Below, piece after piece: positions 1 to 6,806 of a stretch of DNA of 8,321 nt. The DNA is taken from the NCBI GenBank assembly GCA_030620215.1, contig JAUXFE010000025.1, forward strand, positions 1-8,321. Direction: 5' to 3'. Made by a program: the position numbers and the translations under genes. Position 1 is the first letter of the stretch. Each line of letters begins with the position of its first letter. The DNA is from Candidatus Peregrinibacteria bacterium. GTDB taxonomy: Bacteria; Patescibacteria; Gracilibacteria; UM-FILTER-43-11. The notes under the pieces were generated by a model. The model was not told the DNA's origin, ran no database searches, and saw nothing but the letters and a program-made list of their open reading frames with translations.

Positions 1-2131
1 ACAACGACAGTTGTCATTATTTGAATTGAGCGGAGAAAAACCGGCATTACGTGAAGCGGTTGAATTTTATAAACACAAACACAACTGGTCAAACCGCCTT
101 ATTGCCGGTGATTCGCTTCTTATTATGAACTCGCTATTGGAGAAAGAAGGCATGTCCGTCAAGGTACAGATGATTTATATGGACCCTCCTTACGGAATAA
201 AATACGGCAGTAATTTTCAGCCTTTTGTAAATAAGCGCGATGTGAAAGACGGTAAAGATGAAGATCTTACATCAGAACCGGAAATGATCAAGGCTTTTCG
301 CGACACATGGGAACTGGGAATTCATTCGTATTTAACATATATGCGTGATCGTTTACTTTTGGCAAAAAGATTACTTCATGAAAGCGGAAGTATTTTTGTA
401 CAGATTAGTGATGAGAATGTACATCATGTAAGAGAGCTAATGGATGAAGTATTTGGGCCTATTAATTTTGTTAATCAAATTGGATTTCGTACAGCGATGA
501 CTAAGCCGACGGATCGATTAAATAATGTTTTTGACTATGTCTTATGGTATGCAAAAGATAAAACAAATCTTAAGTTTAGACCGCTTTTTACGCCACGAGA
601 ATATTCAGATGAAAATGAAATTGTTGGGACGCAACAAATTGAAGCAAGTGGTCTTCAAACGAAATATATTTTTAAATATAAAGGGAAAACTTATAACCCT
701 ATTAATGGTTGGAGAGTTTCGCAAAAAGGACTTGAGAGATTGGCGGATCTTGGCAGACTACATGCTTCAGGAACACTACGTTTTATTAGATATGTAAAAG
801 ATTTCCCTTATATGCAATACGATAACATTTGGAGTAAGCAACTATCAGAACAAAACAAGAAATATGTTGTTCAAACTGGTGTTGAAGTTATTCAGCGGTG
901 TATTCTAATGGCCACTGACCCTGGTGATCTTGTATTTGATCCTACCTGCGGAAGTGGAACAACGGCTTATGTTGCGGAGCAGTGGGGACGTAGGTGGATT
1001 ACCTGTGATACTTCAAGAGTTGCTGTTACATTAGCGAAACAGCGGTTGATGACCGCTCTTTTTGATTATTATCAATTAGCTCATCCAAAAGAAGGTGTAG
1101 GAAGCGGGTTTATGTATAAAGCTGTTCCGCATATTACACTTAAATCGATTGCCAATAATGAGCCGCCATCTCAAGAAACATTATATGATCAACCGTATAT
1201 TGATAATTCCAAAGCGCGGGTAACCGGGCCTTTTACAGTTGAAGCTGTGCCTTCGCCTACAGCAAGAAGCCTTGATGAATTAGAAGGAGATAGTGCTTCC
1301 GATGTTTCCATTGCGCGGTCCGGTGAAACTTTGCGCCAGTCTGAATGGCGGGATGAACTGCTTAATAACGGGGTGCGCGGTAAAGGTAAACAGTATCTTG
1401 AATTTAGCCGCGTTGAACCTATGTCCGGAACCCATTATATTCAAGCTGAAGCTGAAACAAAAACGGAAAAAGGGAAGGATCCGCAAAGAGTATTTATTGT
1501 ATTCGGGCCGGAACATGCGCCTATTGAACAGCGTCAGGTTGCTTTGGCGCTTGATGAAGCGCAATCTTTAAGGCCAAAAGCAAATATTATCCTTTTTGCC
1601 GCGTTTCAATTTGACCCTGAAGCAGCCAAAGATATCGATGAAATAAATTGGCCGGAAGTAACACTATTGCGTGTTCAGATGAATGCGGATCTTTTTACTG
1701 CCGATTTAAAGAAAAAACGTACCACTGATGACAGCTTCTGGCTATTGGGACAACCGGATGTGCGTGTTAAAAAGATAGAAAAAGGCGAGCATAAAGGTAA
1801 ATTCCAAGTCGAGGTAAAAGGATTTGATTATTACGATACAAAAACCGGCAATGTAATTTCAGGTAGTGATAAAAATATTGCTGTCTGGATGCTTGATCAT
1901 GATTATGACGGCAGGAGTCTTTTCCCTCATCAGGTATTCTTTCCTATGGCTTCTGAAAAAGAAGGGTGGGGAAAACTCGCGAAAAACTTAAAAGCGGAAA
2001 TTGATCAAGAATTAATTGAGGCTTACAAGGGGACGGTATCTCTTCCCTTCCCTGCCGGCGAATATAAACAATGTGCCGTGAAAATCGTTGATGATCGTGG
2101 CATTGAAAGTTTGCGAATCATTAAAATATAG
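1..2131 (+). CDS. Site-specific DNA methyltransferase (beta-class, adenine-type), 5' end missing
   Basis: Predicted S-adenosylmethionine-dependent DNA methyltransferase, the modification half of the R-M pair completed by the next gene. The frame is open to the left edge (codons for Gln-Arg-Gln precede a TTG at 11). Members of this family, as I remember them, have roughly 100-150 further N-terminal residues, so the true start is probably upstream and the TTG is not the start. Counting from that TTG, motif IV DPPY is at residues 58-61 and the SAM-binding motif FDPTCGSGT at about 309-317. DPPY before the glycine motif is the beta-class order; DPPY usually means N6-adenine methylation. The roughly 250 residues between them should contain the target recognition region. 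A long C-terminal extension (~350 residues) of unknown role follows. The gene ends in TAG 12 bases before the helicase gene, so the two are probably co-transcribed from a promoter outside the window. Family call is confident; target sequence is unknown. Confidence 0.93.
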   Translation, partial: QRQLSLFELSGEKPALREAVEFYKHKHNWSNRLIAGDSLLIMNSLLEKEGMSVKVQMIYMDPPYGIKYGSNFQPFVNKRDVKDGKDEDLTSEPEMIKAFRDTWELGIHSYLTYMRDRLLLAKRLLHESGSIFVQISDENVHHVRELMDEVFGPINFVNQIGFRTAMTKPTDRLNNVFDYVLWYAKDKTNLKFRPLFTPREYSDENEIVGTQQIEASGLQTKYIFKYKGKTYNPINGWRVSQKGLERLADLGRLHASGTLRFIRYVKDFPYMQYDNIWSKQLSEQNKKYVVQTGVEVIQRCILMATDPGDLVFDPTCGSGTTAYVAEQWGRRWITCDTSRVAVTLAKQRLMTALFDYYQLAHPKEGVGSGFMYKAVPHITLKSIANNEPPSQETLYDQPYIDNSKARVTGPFTVEAVPSPTARSLDELEGDSASDVSIARSGETLRQSEWRDELLNNGVRGKGKQYLEFSRVEPMSGTHYIQAEAETKTEKGKDPQRVFIVFGPEHAPIEQRQVALALDEAQSLRPKANIILFAAFQFDPEAAKDIDEINWPEVTLLRVQMNADLFTADLKKKRTTDDSFWLLGQPDVRVKKIEKGEHKGKFQVEVKGFDYYDTKTGNVISGSDKNIAVWMLDHDYDGRSLFPHQVFFPMASEKEGWGKLAKNLKAEIDQELIEAYKGTVSLPFPAGEYKQCAVKIVDDRGIESLRIIKI

Positions 2132-2143
2132 GATATTAGAGTT

Positions 2144-4945
2144 ATGGACGGACTTAAAAAGATAGATAAGTTAATTATCAATTCTCCCTATGAAGAACCC
2201 AAGGAGCACTGGTCATATGACCGCACAACGCGGACTTTCAATAAAGCCGAAGGCAGACGTTCCGCAGGATATGTTATGGCGACTCCGGGCTCTCAGGCAT
2301 TTGATGATCCGGGTGTGTTTGTGGAAATTCCTTTGGTAAATGACATCAGGAAGCGTGTCAAAAAATGGCGGGGAAATGGATACCCCGGAGTTACAGGTAT
2401 TACAAAACGATTGATTGAACATTGGCTCAATCTTCAGGAGCGTCAATATCGAAGATTCTTTTTTTGCCAGCTTGAAGCGATTGAAACATTGATCTGGCTT
2501 TTTGAAGCGCCGGATTCCGAGAAAGTAGGTATTGACATTCCTTCGGATGGCGGAGAGTTCCGTAGGATTTGTTCGAAGATGGCTACGGGCTCGGGCAAGA
2601 CTATTATTATGTCCATGCTTATCGCCTGGCAAGTTTTAAATAAATCTACTTATGCAAAAGACACGCGGTTTTCCAAGAATATTCTTATTATTGCTCCCGG
2701 GCTTACGGTTAAAAATAGGTTGCAGGTATTGATTCCTGATTCGGAAGGCAATTATTACGACGAGTTCAATATTGTTCCCGTTGGGTTGATTGAAAAGTTG
2801 CGCGAAGGCAATATTGTTATTCATAACTGGCATGTACTGAACTGGGACACCGAAGAGAAATTAAAGAAGAAAAAATCCGTTGATAAACGAGGCGTAAAGA
2901 GTAATGAGGCATATGTGCGGGAAGTCCTTGGCGATATGGCAAGCAGTCAGAATATAGTTGTTATTAACGATGAAGCGCATCATGCCTGGCGGGTAAATGT
3001 AGGAGCTGAAGGGAAATATGTTAGACAGAGAGATTTAAAAGACAGCGCTGAAGAAGCGACGATTTGGGTTGGCGGGCTGGATCGCATACATAAAGCACGT
3101 GGAATTTTAAATTGTTTCGATTTCTCAGCTACTCCTTTTGCTCCTTCAGGAAAAAGAACCGAAGAAGAGGCATTATTTGGCTGGATTGTGAGTGATTTTG
3201 GGTTAAATGATTCAATTGAAGCCGGGCTTGTGAAAACACCCCGAGTTGTTATTCGTGATGATAGCCGTATCAGTGTCAAAGATTATAAATCGCGGTTGTA
3301 TCACATTTATATGGATGATGAGGTCAAAGATGATATTAATCGTAGAGCAGAAGCTTCGGATCCGCTACCTGATTTAATAAGAAACGCATATTATCTTTTA
3401 GGCAAGGATTGGCTTGAGACAAAAGAGAAATGGGAAGAGGTTGGCAAAGAAGTGCCGCCGGTTATGATAACGGTTGCGAATAGGACAGAAACAGCCGCAC
3501 GTATTAAATTCGCGTTTGATCATAAAGAAATACTTATTCCCGAATTATGTAATTCGGAAAGAATCCTTCAAATTGACTCTAAAGTTCTTAAAGAAGCTGA
3601 ATCACGGGTTGAGGAGGTCGAAGTAGATACTTCAGAAGAAGAGGATAATGGACATAAGAAATTGAATAAACAACAGCAGGCAGAACTGCTACGCCGGATG
3701 GTTGATACGGTTGGGCAGAAAGGTCAACCCGGTGAAATAATTCAGAATGTAATTTCAGTTGGCATGCTTTCCGAAGGATGGGACGCGAAAACAGTTACGC
3801 ATATTATGGGTCTTCGAGCGTTTTCCAGCCAGCTTCTATGTGAACAGGTTGTAGGACGTGGGCTAAGGCGGACAACATATGAGGTAGGGGCTGATGGATT
3901 ATTTGAACCGGAGTACGTCAATATTTTCGGTGTACCGTTTACATTTCTTCCCCATGAGGGAGGAGAAGACGGTCCGCCACCACCACCTAAACCAAGGACT
4001 CAAATCGAACCGGTCAAAGAAAAAGAGCAGTTTGCGTTATCATGGCCTAATGTTATCAGGGTTGATCATGTTTACAAATCGTCACTTGAAATAGATTTTG
4101 ATAAATTGGAACCAATAGAACTTGATCCATACGAAAGTATCACCTCCGCTGAGATGGCGGCTATTCTTGAAGGTAAGCCTAATCGGGCCGGGGAGTTGTC
4201 CGAGATTGATCTGAAGGAGATAGCCGCGCGCTATCGCATACAAACAATCATTTTTGAGACGGCAAAGCGAATTTATAACAGTGAAAAAGAGAAATGGCAA
4301 GGAATTAAAGAACATCTTTTCGGGCAGTTGGTGGGAATAGTTTCACAGTTTATTGATCGAGGCAAGATTGTAATAAAGAATGATTTGTTTCGCAACGAAG
4401 ATCTGCGCAAGCGGGTGTTGATTCTTCTTAATATGAATAAAATTATTCATTATGTATGGCAAGCTATAAAACTCGAAAACACTACCGAGATTAAACCTAT
4501 TTTTGATACGGTTAAGCCAATACGATCAACCGGGGACATGAGAACATGGTATACCAGCAAGCCTTGCGAATATTTGGATAAATCTCACATTAACTTCTGT
4601 GTCTATGACAGTACATGGGAAGCTACGGAATCGTATGCCCTTGATAAAAGTAAACAGGTTTCTGCATGGGTAAAGAATGACCATTTAGGGTTTGAAGTTG
4701 TATATAACTATCAAGGTGTGATTAGAAAGTACTGGCCGGATTTCATTATAAAACTTGTCAACGGCACGCATTTGATTCTGGAAACAAAAGGAAAAGACGA
4801 TGATCGTAACAAAATTAAACGCGATTTTCTTGATGAATGGGTTCGTGCAGTAAACGCGCATGGCGGTTTCGGAAATTGGGCGTGGACAGTATCCCGCCAT
4901 CCGAGCGATTTACAAGATATTCTTACCAAATTTTCGAGCCAATAA
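2144..4945 (+). CDS. Type III-like restriction endonuclease subunit: SF2 helicase/translocase with C-terminal PD-(D/E)XK nuclease
   Basis: Predicted ATP-driven DNA translocase and endonuclease that cuts DNA lacking the partner methylase's mark. Visible in order: Walker A MATGSGKT at residues 146-153, DEAH box at 276-279 (VINDEAHHAW), motif III SATP at 328-331, motif VI QVVGRGLRR at 568-576, and a nuclease core near the C-terminus with PD at 865-866, then E880 and K882 (LILETKGK). All catalytic residues of both engines are present, so the protein looks intact. It resembles the helicase-nuclease proteins labelled BPTD_3080-family restriction endonucleases, which start with a similar SPYEEP..HW segment and pair with this methylase type. 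The ATG at 2144 has a modest AGGA about ten bases upstream that overlaps the methylase stop. An acidic and Lys-rich stretch near 485-515 and a Pro-rich stretch near 610-617 look like linkers. Whether it acts with the methylase as a complex (type III style) or alone cannot be read from sequence. Confidence 0.92.
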   Translation: MDGLKKIDKLIINSPYEEPKEHWSYDRTTRTFNKAEGRRSAGYVMATPGSQAFDDPGVFVEIPLVNDIRKRVKKWRGNGYPGVTGITKRLIEHWLNLQERQYRRFFFCQLEAIETLIWLFEAPDSEKVGIDIPSDGGEFRRICSKMATGSGKTIIMSMLIAWQVLNKSTYAKDTRFSKNILIIAPGLTVKNRLQVLIPDSEGNYYDEFNIVPVGLIEKLREGNIVIHNWHVLNWDTEEKLKKKKSVDKRGVKSNEAYVREVLGDMASSQNIVVINDEAHHAWRVNVGAEGKYVRQRDLKDSAEEATIWVGGLDRIHKARGILNCFDFSATPFAPSGKRTEEEALFGWIVSDFGLNDSIEAGLVKTPRVVIRDDSRISVKDYKSRLYHIYMDDEVKDDINRRAEASDPLPDLIRNAYYLLGKDWLETKEKWEEVGKEVPPVMITVANRTETAARIKFAFDHKEILIPELCNSERILQIDSKVLKEAESRVEEVEVDTSEEEDNGHKKLNKQQQAELLRRMVDTVGQKGQPGEIIQNVISVGMLSEGWDAKTVTHIMGLRAFSSQLLCEQVVGRGLRRTTYEVGADGLFEPEYVNIFGVPFTFLPHEGGEDGPPPPPKPRTQIEPVKEKEQFALSWPNVIRVDHVYKSSLEIDFDKLEPIELDPYESITSAEMAAILEGKPNRAGELSEIDLKEIAARYRIQTIIFETAKRIYNSEKEKWQGIKEHLFGQLVGIVSQFIDRGKIVIKNDLFRNEDLRKRVLILLNMNKIIHYVWQAIKLENTTEIKPIFDTVKPIRSTGDMRTWYTSKPCEYLDKSHINFCVYDSTWEATESYALDKSKQVSAWVKNDHLGFEVVYNYQGVIRKYWPDFIIKLVNGTHLILETKGKDDDRNKIKRDFLDEWVRAVNAHGGFGNWAWTVSRHPSDLQDILTKFSSQ

Positions 4946-5011
4946 TTCTAATGATTGGAGGTTTGGGGTCGGGAGGATTTGTCTCGCGTCTTCACATTAC
5001 ACATTTTTTGA

Positions 5012-5053
5012 CAAACACCAAAAGTGTTTGCAAGCAAAGTCTTACTTTGCTTG
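5012..5053. repeat. Two tandem perfect stem-loops inserted in copy A
   Basis: Hairpin 1 pairs CAAACAC (5012-5018) with GTGTTTG (5024-5030) around a five-base loop. Hairpin 2 pairs CAAGCAAAGT (5031-5040) with ACTTTGCTTG (5044-5053) around CTT. They abut with no spacer. Together they make up nearly all of the 43 bases that copy A has and copy B lacks. The insertion ends by regenerating TTGAC, so the -35-like hexamer is present on both sides of it (5008-5013 and 5051-5056). Hairpin 2 overlaps the downstream -35. Possible roles are a regulator's binding site or an RNA structure at the end of restriction-gene transcripts. There is no U-run, so an intrinsic terminator is unlikely. Confidence 0.7.
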
Positions 5054-5079
5054 ACGAATAGAGAAATTTTAGGTATGGA
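5051..5079 (+). promoter_or_regulatory. Putative sigma70 promoter of the three-gene operon
   Basis: TTGACG (5051-5056), a 17-base spacer, then TATGGA (5074-5079). The -35 matches five of six consensus bases; the -10 is weak. The same arrangement with better hexamers is conserved in copy B, which supports function. A second AT-rich element ending AATAATATA (5095-5103) is also conserved and could be the real -10. Transcription from here would give a leader of about 160 bases before the gene at 5255. Confidence 0.5.
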
Positions 5080-5083
5080 ATAA

Positions 5084-5251
5084 ATGAGTGATGCAATAAT
5101 ATATCTTAGGATGAGCGGGCAGGAAGCTGCGGGAATATTGAGGGGAAGGGATTGATATGAGTGATTTTACAGGGATGTATATCCGAACTGTTCGGATATA
5201 AACAAGTTATATGATATGCTGAATAAAATTGACCATAAAGATCAGGAGTGA
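5084..5251 (+). other. Leader region with two very short ORFs, possibly a decayed small gene
   Basis: Two short ORFs, both starting ATGAGTGAT, lie between the promoter and the operon. The first (5084-5155) encodes 23 residues starting MSDAIIYLRMSGQEAAG and has little ribosome binding sequence. The second (5157-5201) encodes 14 residues (MSDFTGMYIRTVRI) and has a strong purine-rich GAGGGGAAGGG just upstream. In another frame the DNA stays open from 5165, encoding ...SDINKLYDMLNKIDHKDQE, and ends at TGA 5249-5251, next to the next gene's start. That tail looks like a real amphipathic helix. The region could be leader peptides or a small gene broken by frameshifts. I do not recognise any product. 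Confidence 0.25.
5178..5200. promoter_or_regulatory. Perfect 23-bp palindrome in the operon leader
   Basis: Eleven-base arms TATATCCGAAC (5178-5188) and GTTCGGATATA (5190-5200) meet at one central T. It lies inside the 14-residue leader ORF, about 100 bases below the promoter and 55 bases above the first operon gene. A dimeric repressor site is the simplest reading; the HTH-bearing first gene would be an obvious candidate to bind it. It could also fold in the mRNA leader. The centre spacing does not fit a CGAAC-N4-GTTCG LexA box. Confidence 0.5.
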
Positions 5252-5254
5252 AAT

Positions 5255-5944
5255 ATGATATATACAAGGAAACTTTGTAAAAACAATGGAGAATCTATTT
5301 TTTTAGAAAAATTTTTAGATTCTAATTTTTTTGAAAGTCTAACGGGCAGGGGAAAATACTTTTTGCTACAAGAACCTTACACAGGATTAGGATTTCCTGA
5401 TCTTGTTTGTATCATTTGGGATAGGAATATTGAGGAAGAATGGACAGAAAAAAGGAATAATTTAACACTTAATGATATAAAAATACTTCATCATCTGTAT
5501 AATAATAAGGTATATAAATCAATAGATGAAATTTCAAGGGAACTCAATTTTTCATTTATAGATGTTCTAAAATCAATAGAAAAATTAAATGATGCAGAAT
5601 TAATAGTTGCCAATAATAAAAATAAAGTAAAGATAAGAAAAATAAAAGAAATATTTTTTGTAAAAAAGATTATATCAATAGAAGCTAAATTGAGAAACTG
5701 GAGAAAAGCTTTAGAACAGTCTTTCAATAATACTTTGTTCTCTTCTCAATCATATATTCTTTTCCCACAAGAAAATTTGACCAAAAATTTAATTAAAACA
5801 TACAATAATACAAGTATTGGAATTATTTCATTTAGCAGATCATATTCTGTTGTTAAAAAAGCTAAAAAACAAAAAATACCAGCTGCATTAACATCATGGC
5901 TTTTTAATGAATATATTGGGAGGCATCTATGGCAAAAAGCATAA
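5255..5944 (+). CDS. PD-(D/E)XK nuclease-like protein with inserted winged-helix domain
   Basis: 229-residue soluble protein, no signal peptide or membrane segment. Residues 36-56 read like the first half of a PD-(D/E)XK fold, with E40 and PD at 48-49 (TGLGFPDLVCIIW). Residues about 70-125 look like a winged helix-turn-helix (LTLNDIKILHHLYNNK, then SIDEISRELNF and a recognition-helix-like FIDVLKSIEKLNDAELI). The nuclease core then resumes with E143-x-K145 (ISIEAKLRNWRKALEQ) followed by Q155 and a strand SYILFP. PD...ExK plus the trailing Gln is the usual catalytic layout, so DNA binding with possible cleavage is inferred from motifs alone. AGGAG at 5244-5248 sets the ATG at 5255. The gene overlaps the kinase by 16 bases, indicating coupled translation. 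GC is very low (about 18-30% in sampled lines), unlike the R-M genes. An alternative is a transcription regulator that kept the nuclease fold without activity. Confidence 0.7.
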   Translation: MIYTRKLCKNNGESIFLEKFLDSNFFESLTGRGKYFLLQEPYTGLGFPDLVCIIWDRNIEEEWTEKRNNLTLNDIKILHHLYNNKVYKSIDEISRELNFSFIDVLKSIEKLNDAELIVANNKNKVKIRKIKEIFFVKKIISIEAKLRNWRKALEQSFNNTLFSSQSYILFPQENLTKNLIKTYNNTSIGIISFSRSYSVVKKAKKQKIPAALTSWLFNEYIGRHLWQKA

Positions 5945-6798
5945 CAAAAGAGGAAATAGAGAAATTAACTAAACAGCTAAAATTAAAAACATTAGAGGAA
6001 ATTGGTAAAGGTGGACAAAAGCAGGTATATAAAATACAAGATTTAGCCTCTCAAAAAATAATGGTTTTAAAGATAATACTTCCTGATACTGAGATAGAAA
6101 GAGTTAAAAGAGAAATAAGAGCTGTACAAATAATAAATCATGATAATATACCTAAAATTATAAGAACTAATGTTGATGAAATAGAATTATCTTTACAGGT
6201 AATATGGATACTTGAAGAATTTGTAGATGGAAAGTCTTTGAGGGATGTGTTAAATAATGGAAAAAGATTCTCATTAAAAGAAATTATTTTATTTCTGGAT
6301 ACAATGTTTTCAATACTTGAAATAACAGAATCCAAAAATATTGTTCATAGGGATATCAAACCAGAAAATATTATTATTGATAAACAGGATAAATTCTGGC
6401 TTATAGATTTTGGAATTGCTCGCCATCTGGATTTAGAATCACTTACTGAATCAAATTCTCCTTTTGGACCATTTACAATTGGTTATTCTGCCTCCGAACA
6501 GTTTAGGAATAGAAAAAAGGAAATTGATATAAGAGCAGATTTGTTTTCTGTTGGTGTTGTTTGTGGCGAGATGATATTAGGGAGTAATCCTTATTTAAAA
6601 GGTGCTAAAAACATTTTAGAAATTATAAAAAATATTGAAAATAAACCTCTTCCTTTATTTAGAATAGAAGGTGACACTCAGTATCTATTTGCTAAGTTTA
6701 TTAAAACTTTAGGCGACAATCGAATATCAAGAAGACCGCGAAACGTAAAGGAAGCTAAAAGATTATTTGATCTTGTAAAAAGCACATTAAAATTTTAG
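5929..6798 (+). CDS. Hanks-type serine/threonine protein kinase, soluble
   Basis: A 289-residue protein made almost wholly of a eukaryotic-like kinase domain. It has the glycine loop IGKGGQKQVYK (25-35), the ATP-binding Lys in VLKII (K48), a likely alphaC Glu at 62, the catalytic loop HRDIKPEN (140-147), the metal-binding DFG (160-162), a SEQ triplet in place of APE (189-191), subdomain IX Asp at 204 (DLFSVG) and a C-terminal RRP segment. All catalytic residues are intact, so it should phosphorylate Ser/Thr on a partner. There is no membrane helix or PASTA or other sensor domain, so input must come from another protein; the flanking operon products are the obvious partners (inference). The ATG at 5929 follows GGGAGG by five bases inside the end of the upstream gene. 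It stops 8 bases before the next gene. Kinase identity is certain; substrate is unknown. Confidence 0.95.
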   Translation: MAKSITKEEIEKLTKQLKLKTLEEIGKGGQKQVYKIQDLASQKIMVLKIILPDTEIERVKREIRAVQIINHDNIPKIIRTNVDEIELSLQVIWILEEFVDGKSLRDVLNNGKRFSLKEIILFLDTMFSILEITESKNIVHRDIKPENIIIDKQDKFWLIDFGIARHLDLESLTESNSPFGPFTIGYSASEQFRNRKKEIDIRADLFSVGVVCGEMILGSNPYLKGAKNILEIIKNIENKPLPLFRIEGDTQYLFAKFIKTLGDNRISRRPRNVKEAKRLFDLVKSTLKF

Positions 6799-6806
6799 GA
6801 GGACGC

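Larger units (their letters stand above)
4958..5103 (+). repeat. Promoter/leader direct repeat, copy A
   Basis: Three blocks recur in the same order and strand at 8116-8221. Block 1 (4958-4970, GAGGtTTGGGGTC) matches 12 of 13 bases. Block 2 (4993-5013, starting CACATTACACATTT and ending TTGACA) matches 20 of 21. Block 3 (5062-5103) matches 35 of 42 without gaps. The stretch between blocks 1 and 2 is unrelated in the two copies. Between blocks 2 and 3, copy A carries 43 extra bases. The copy starts 12 bases after the restriction gene stop. Both copies contain promoter-like elements and lie upstream of a gene, so this looks like a shared cassette leader rather than chance similarity. Its origin (mobile repeat, recombination end or inherited promoter module) is not resolved here. 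Confidence 0.8.

Noticed and set aside
11..13. TTG as the true methyltransferase start
   Set aside because: The frame stays open upstream to the window edge, and family members have an additional N-terminal segment before this point.
1280..1564. Minus-strand ORF inside the methyltransferase
   Set aside because: It lies wholly inside a well-supported gene, has no recognisable motifs, and is what that gene's codon bias would produce by chance.
2213..2632. 139-codon minus-strand ORF inside the restriction gene
   Set aside because: It is antisense to the conserved helicase N-terminus and Walker A region, with no recognisable domain.
4946..4957. A matching attC site at the left end of the cassette-like block
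   Set aside because: Only 12 bases separate the restriction gene stop from copy A, and they contain neither a GTTRRRY core nor an inverted repeat.
5012..5053. Rho-independent terminator for the R-M transcript
   Set aside because: The hairpins are AT-rich and are not followed by a T-run.
5183..5195. LexA/SOS box within CCGAACTGTTCGG
   Set aside because: The half-sites CGAAC and GTTCG are one base apart; the Gram-positive SOS box needs four.
5084..5944. A toxin-antitoxin pair made of the leader ORF and the first operon gene
   Set aside because: The leader ORFs are far shorter than known antitoxins and the downstream protein resembles no known toxin.
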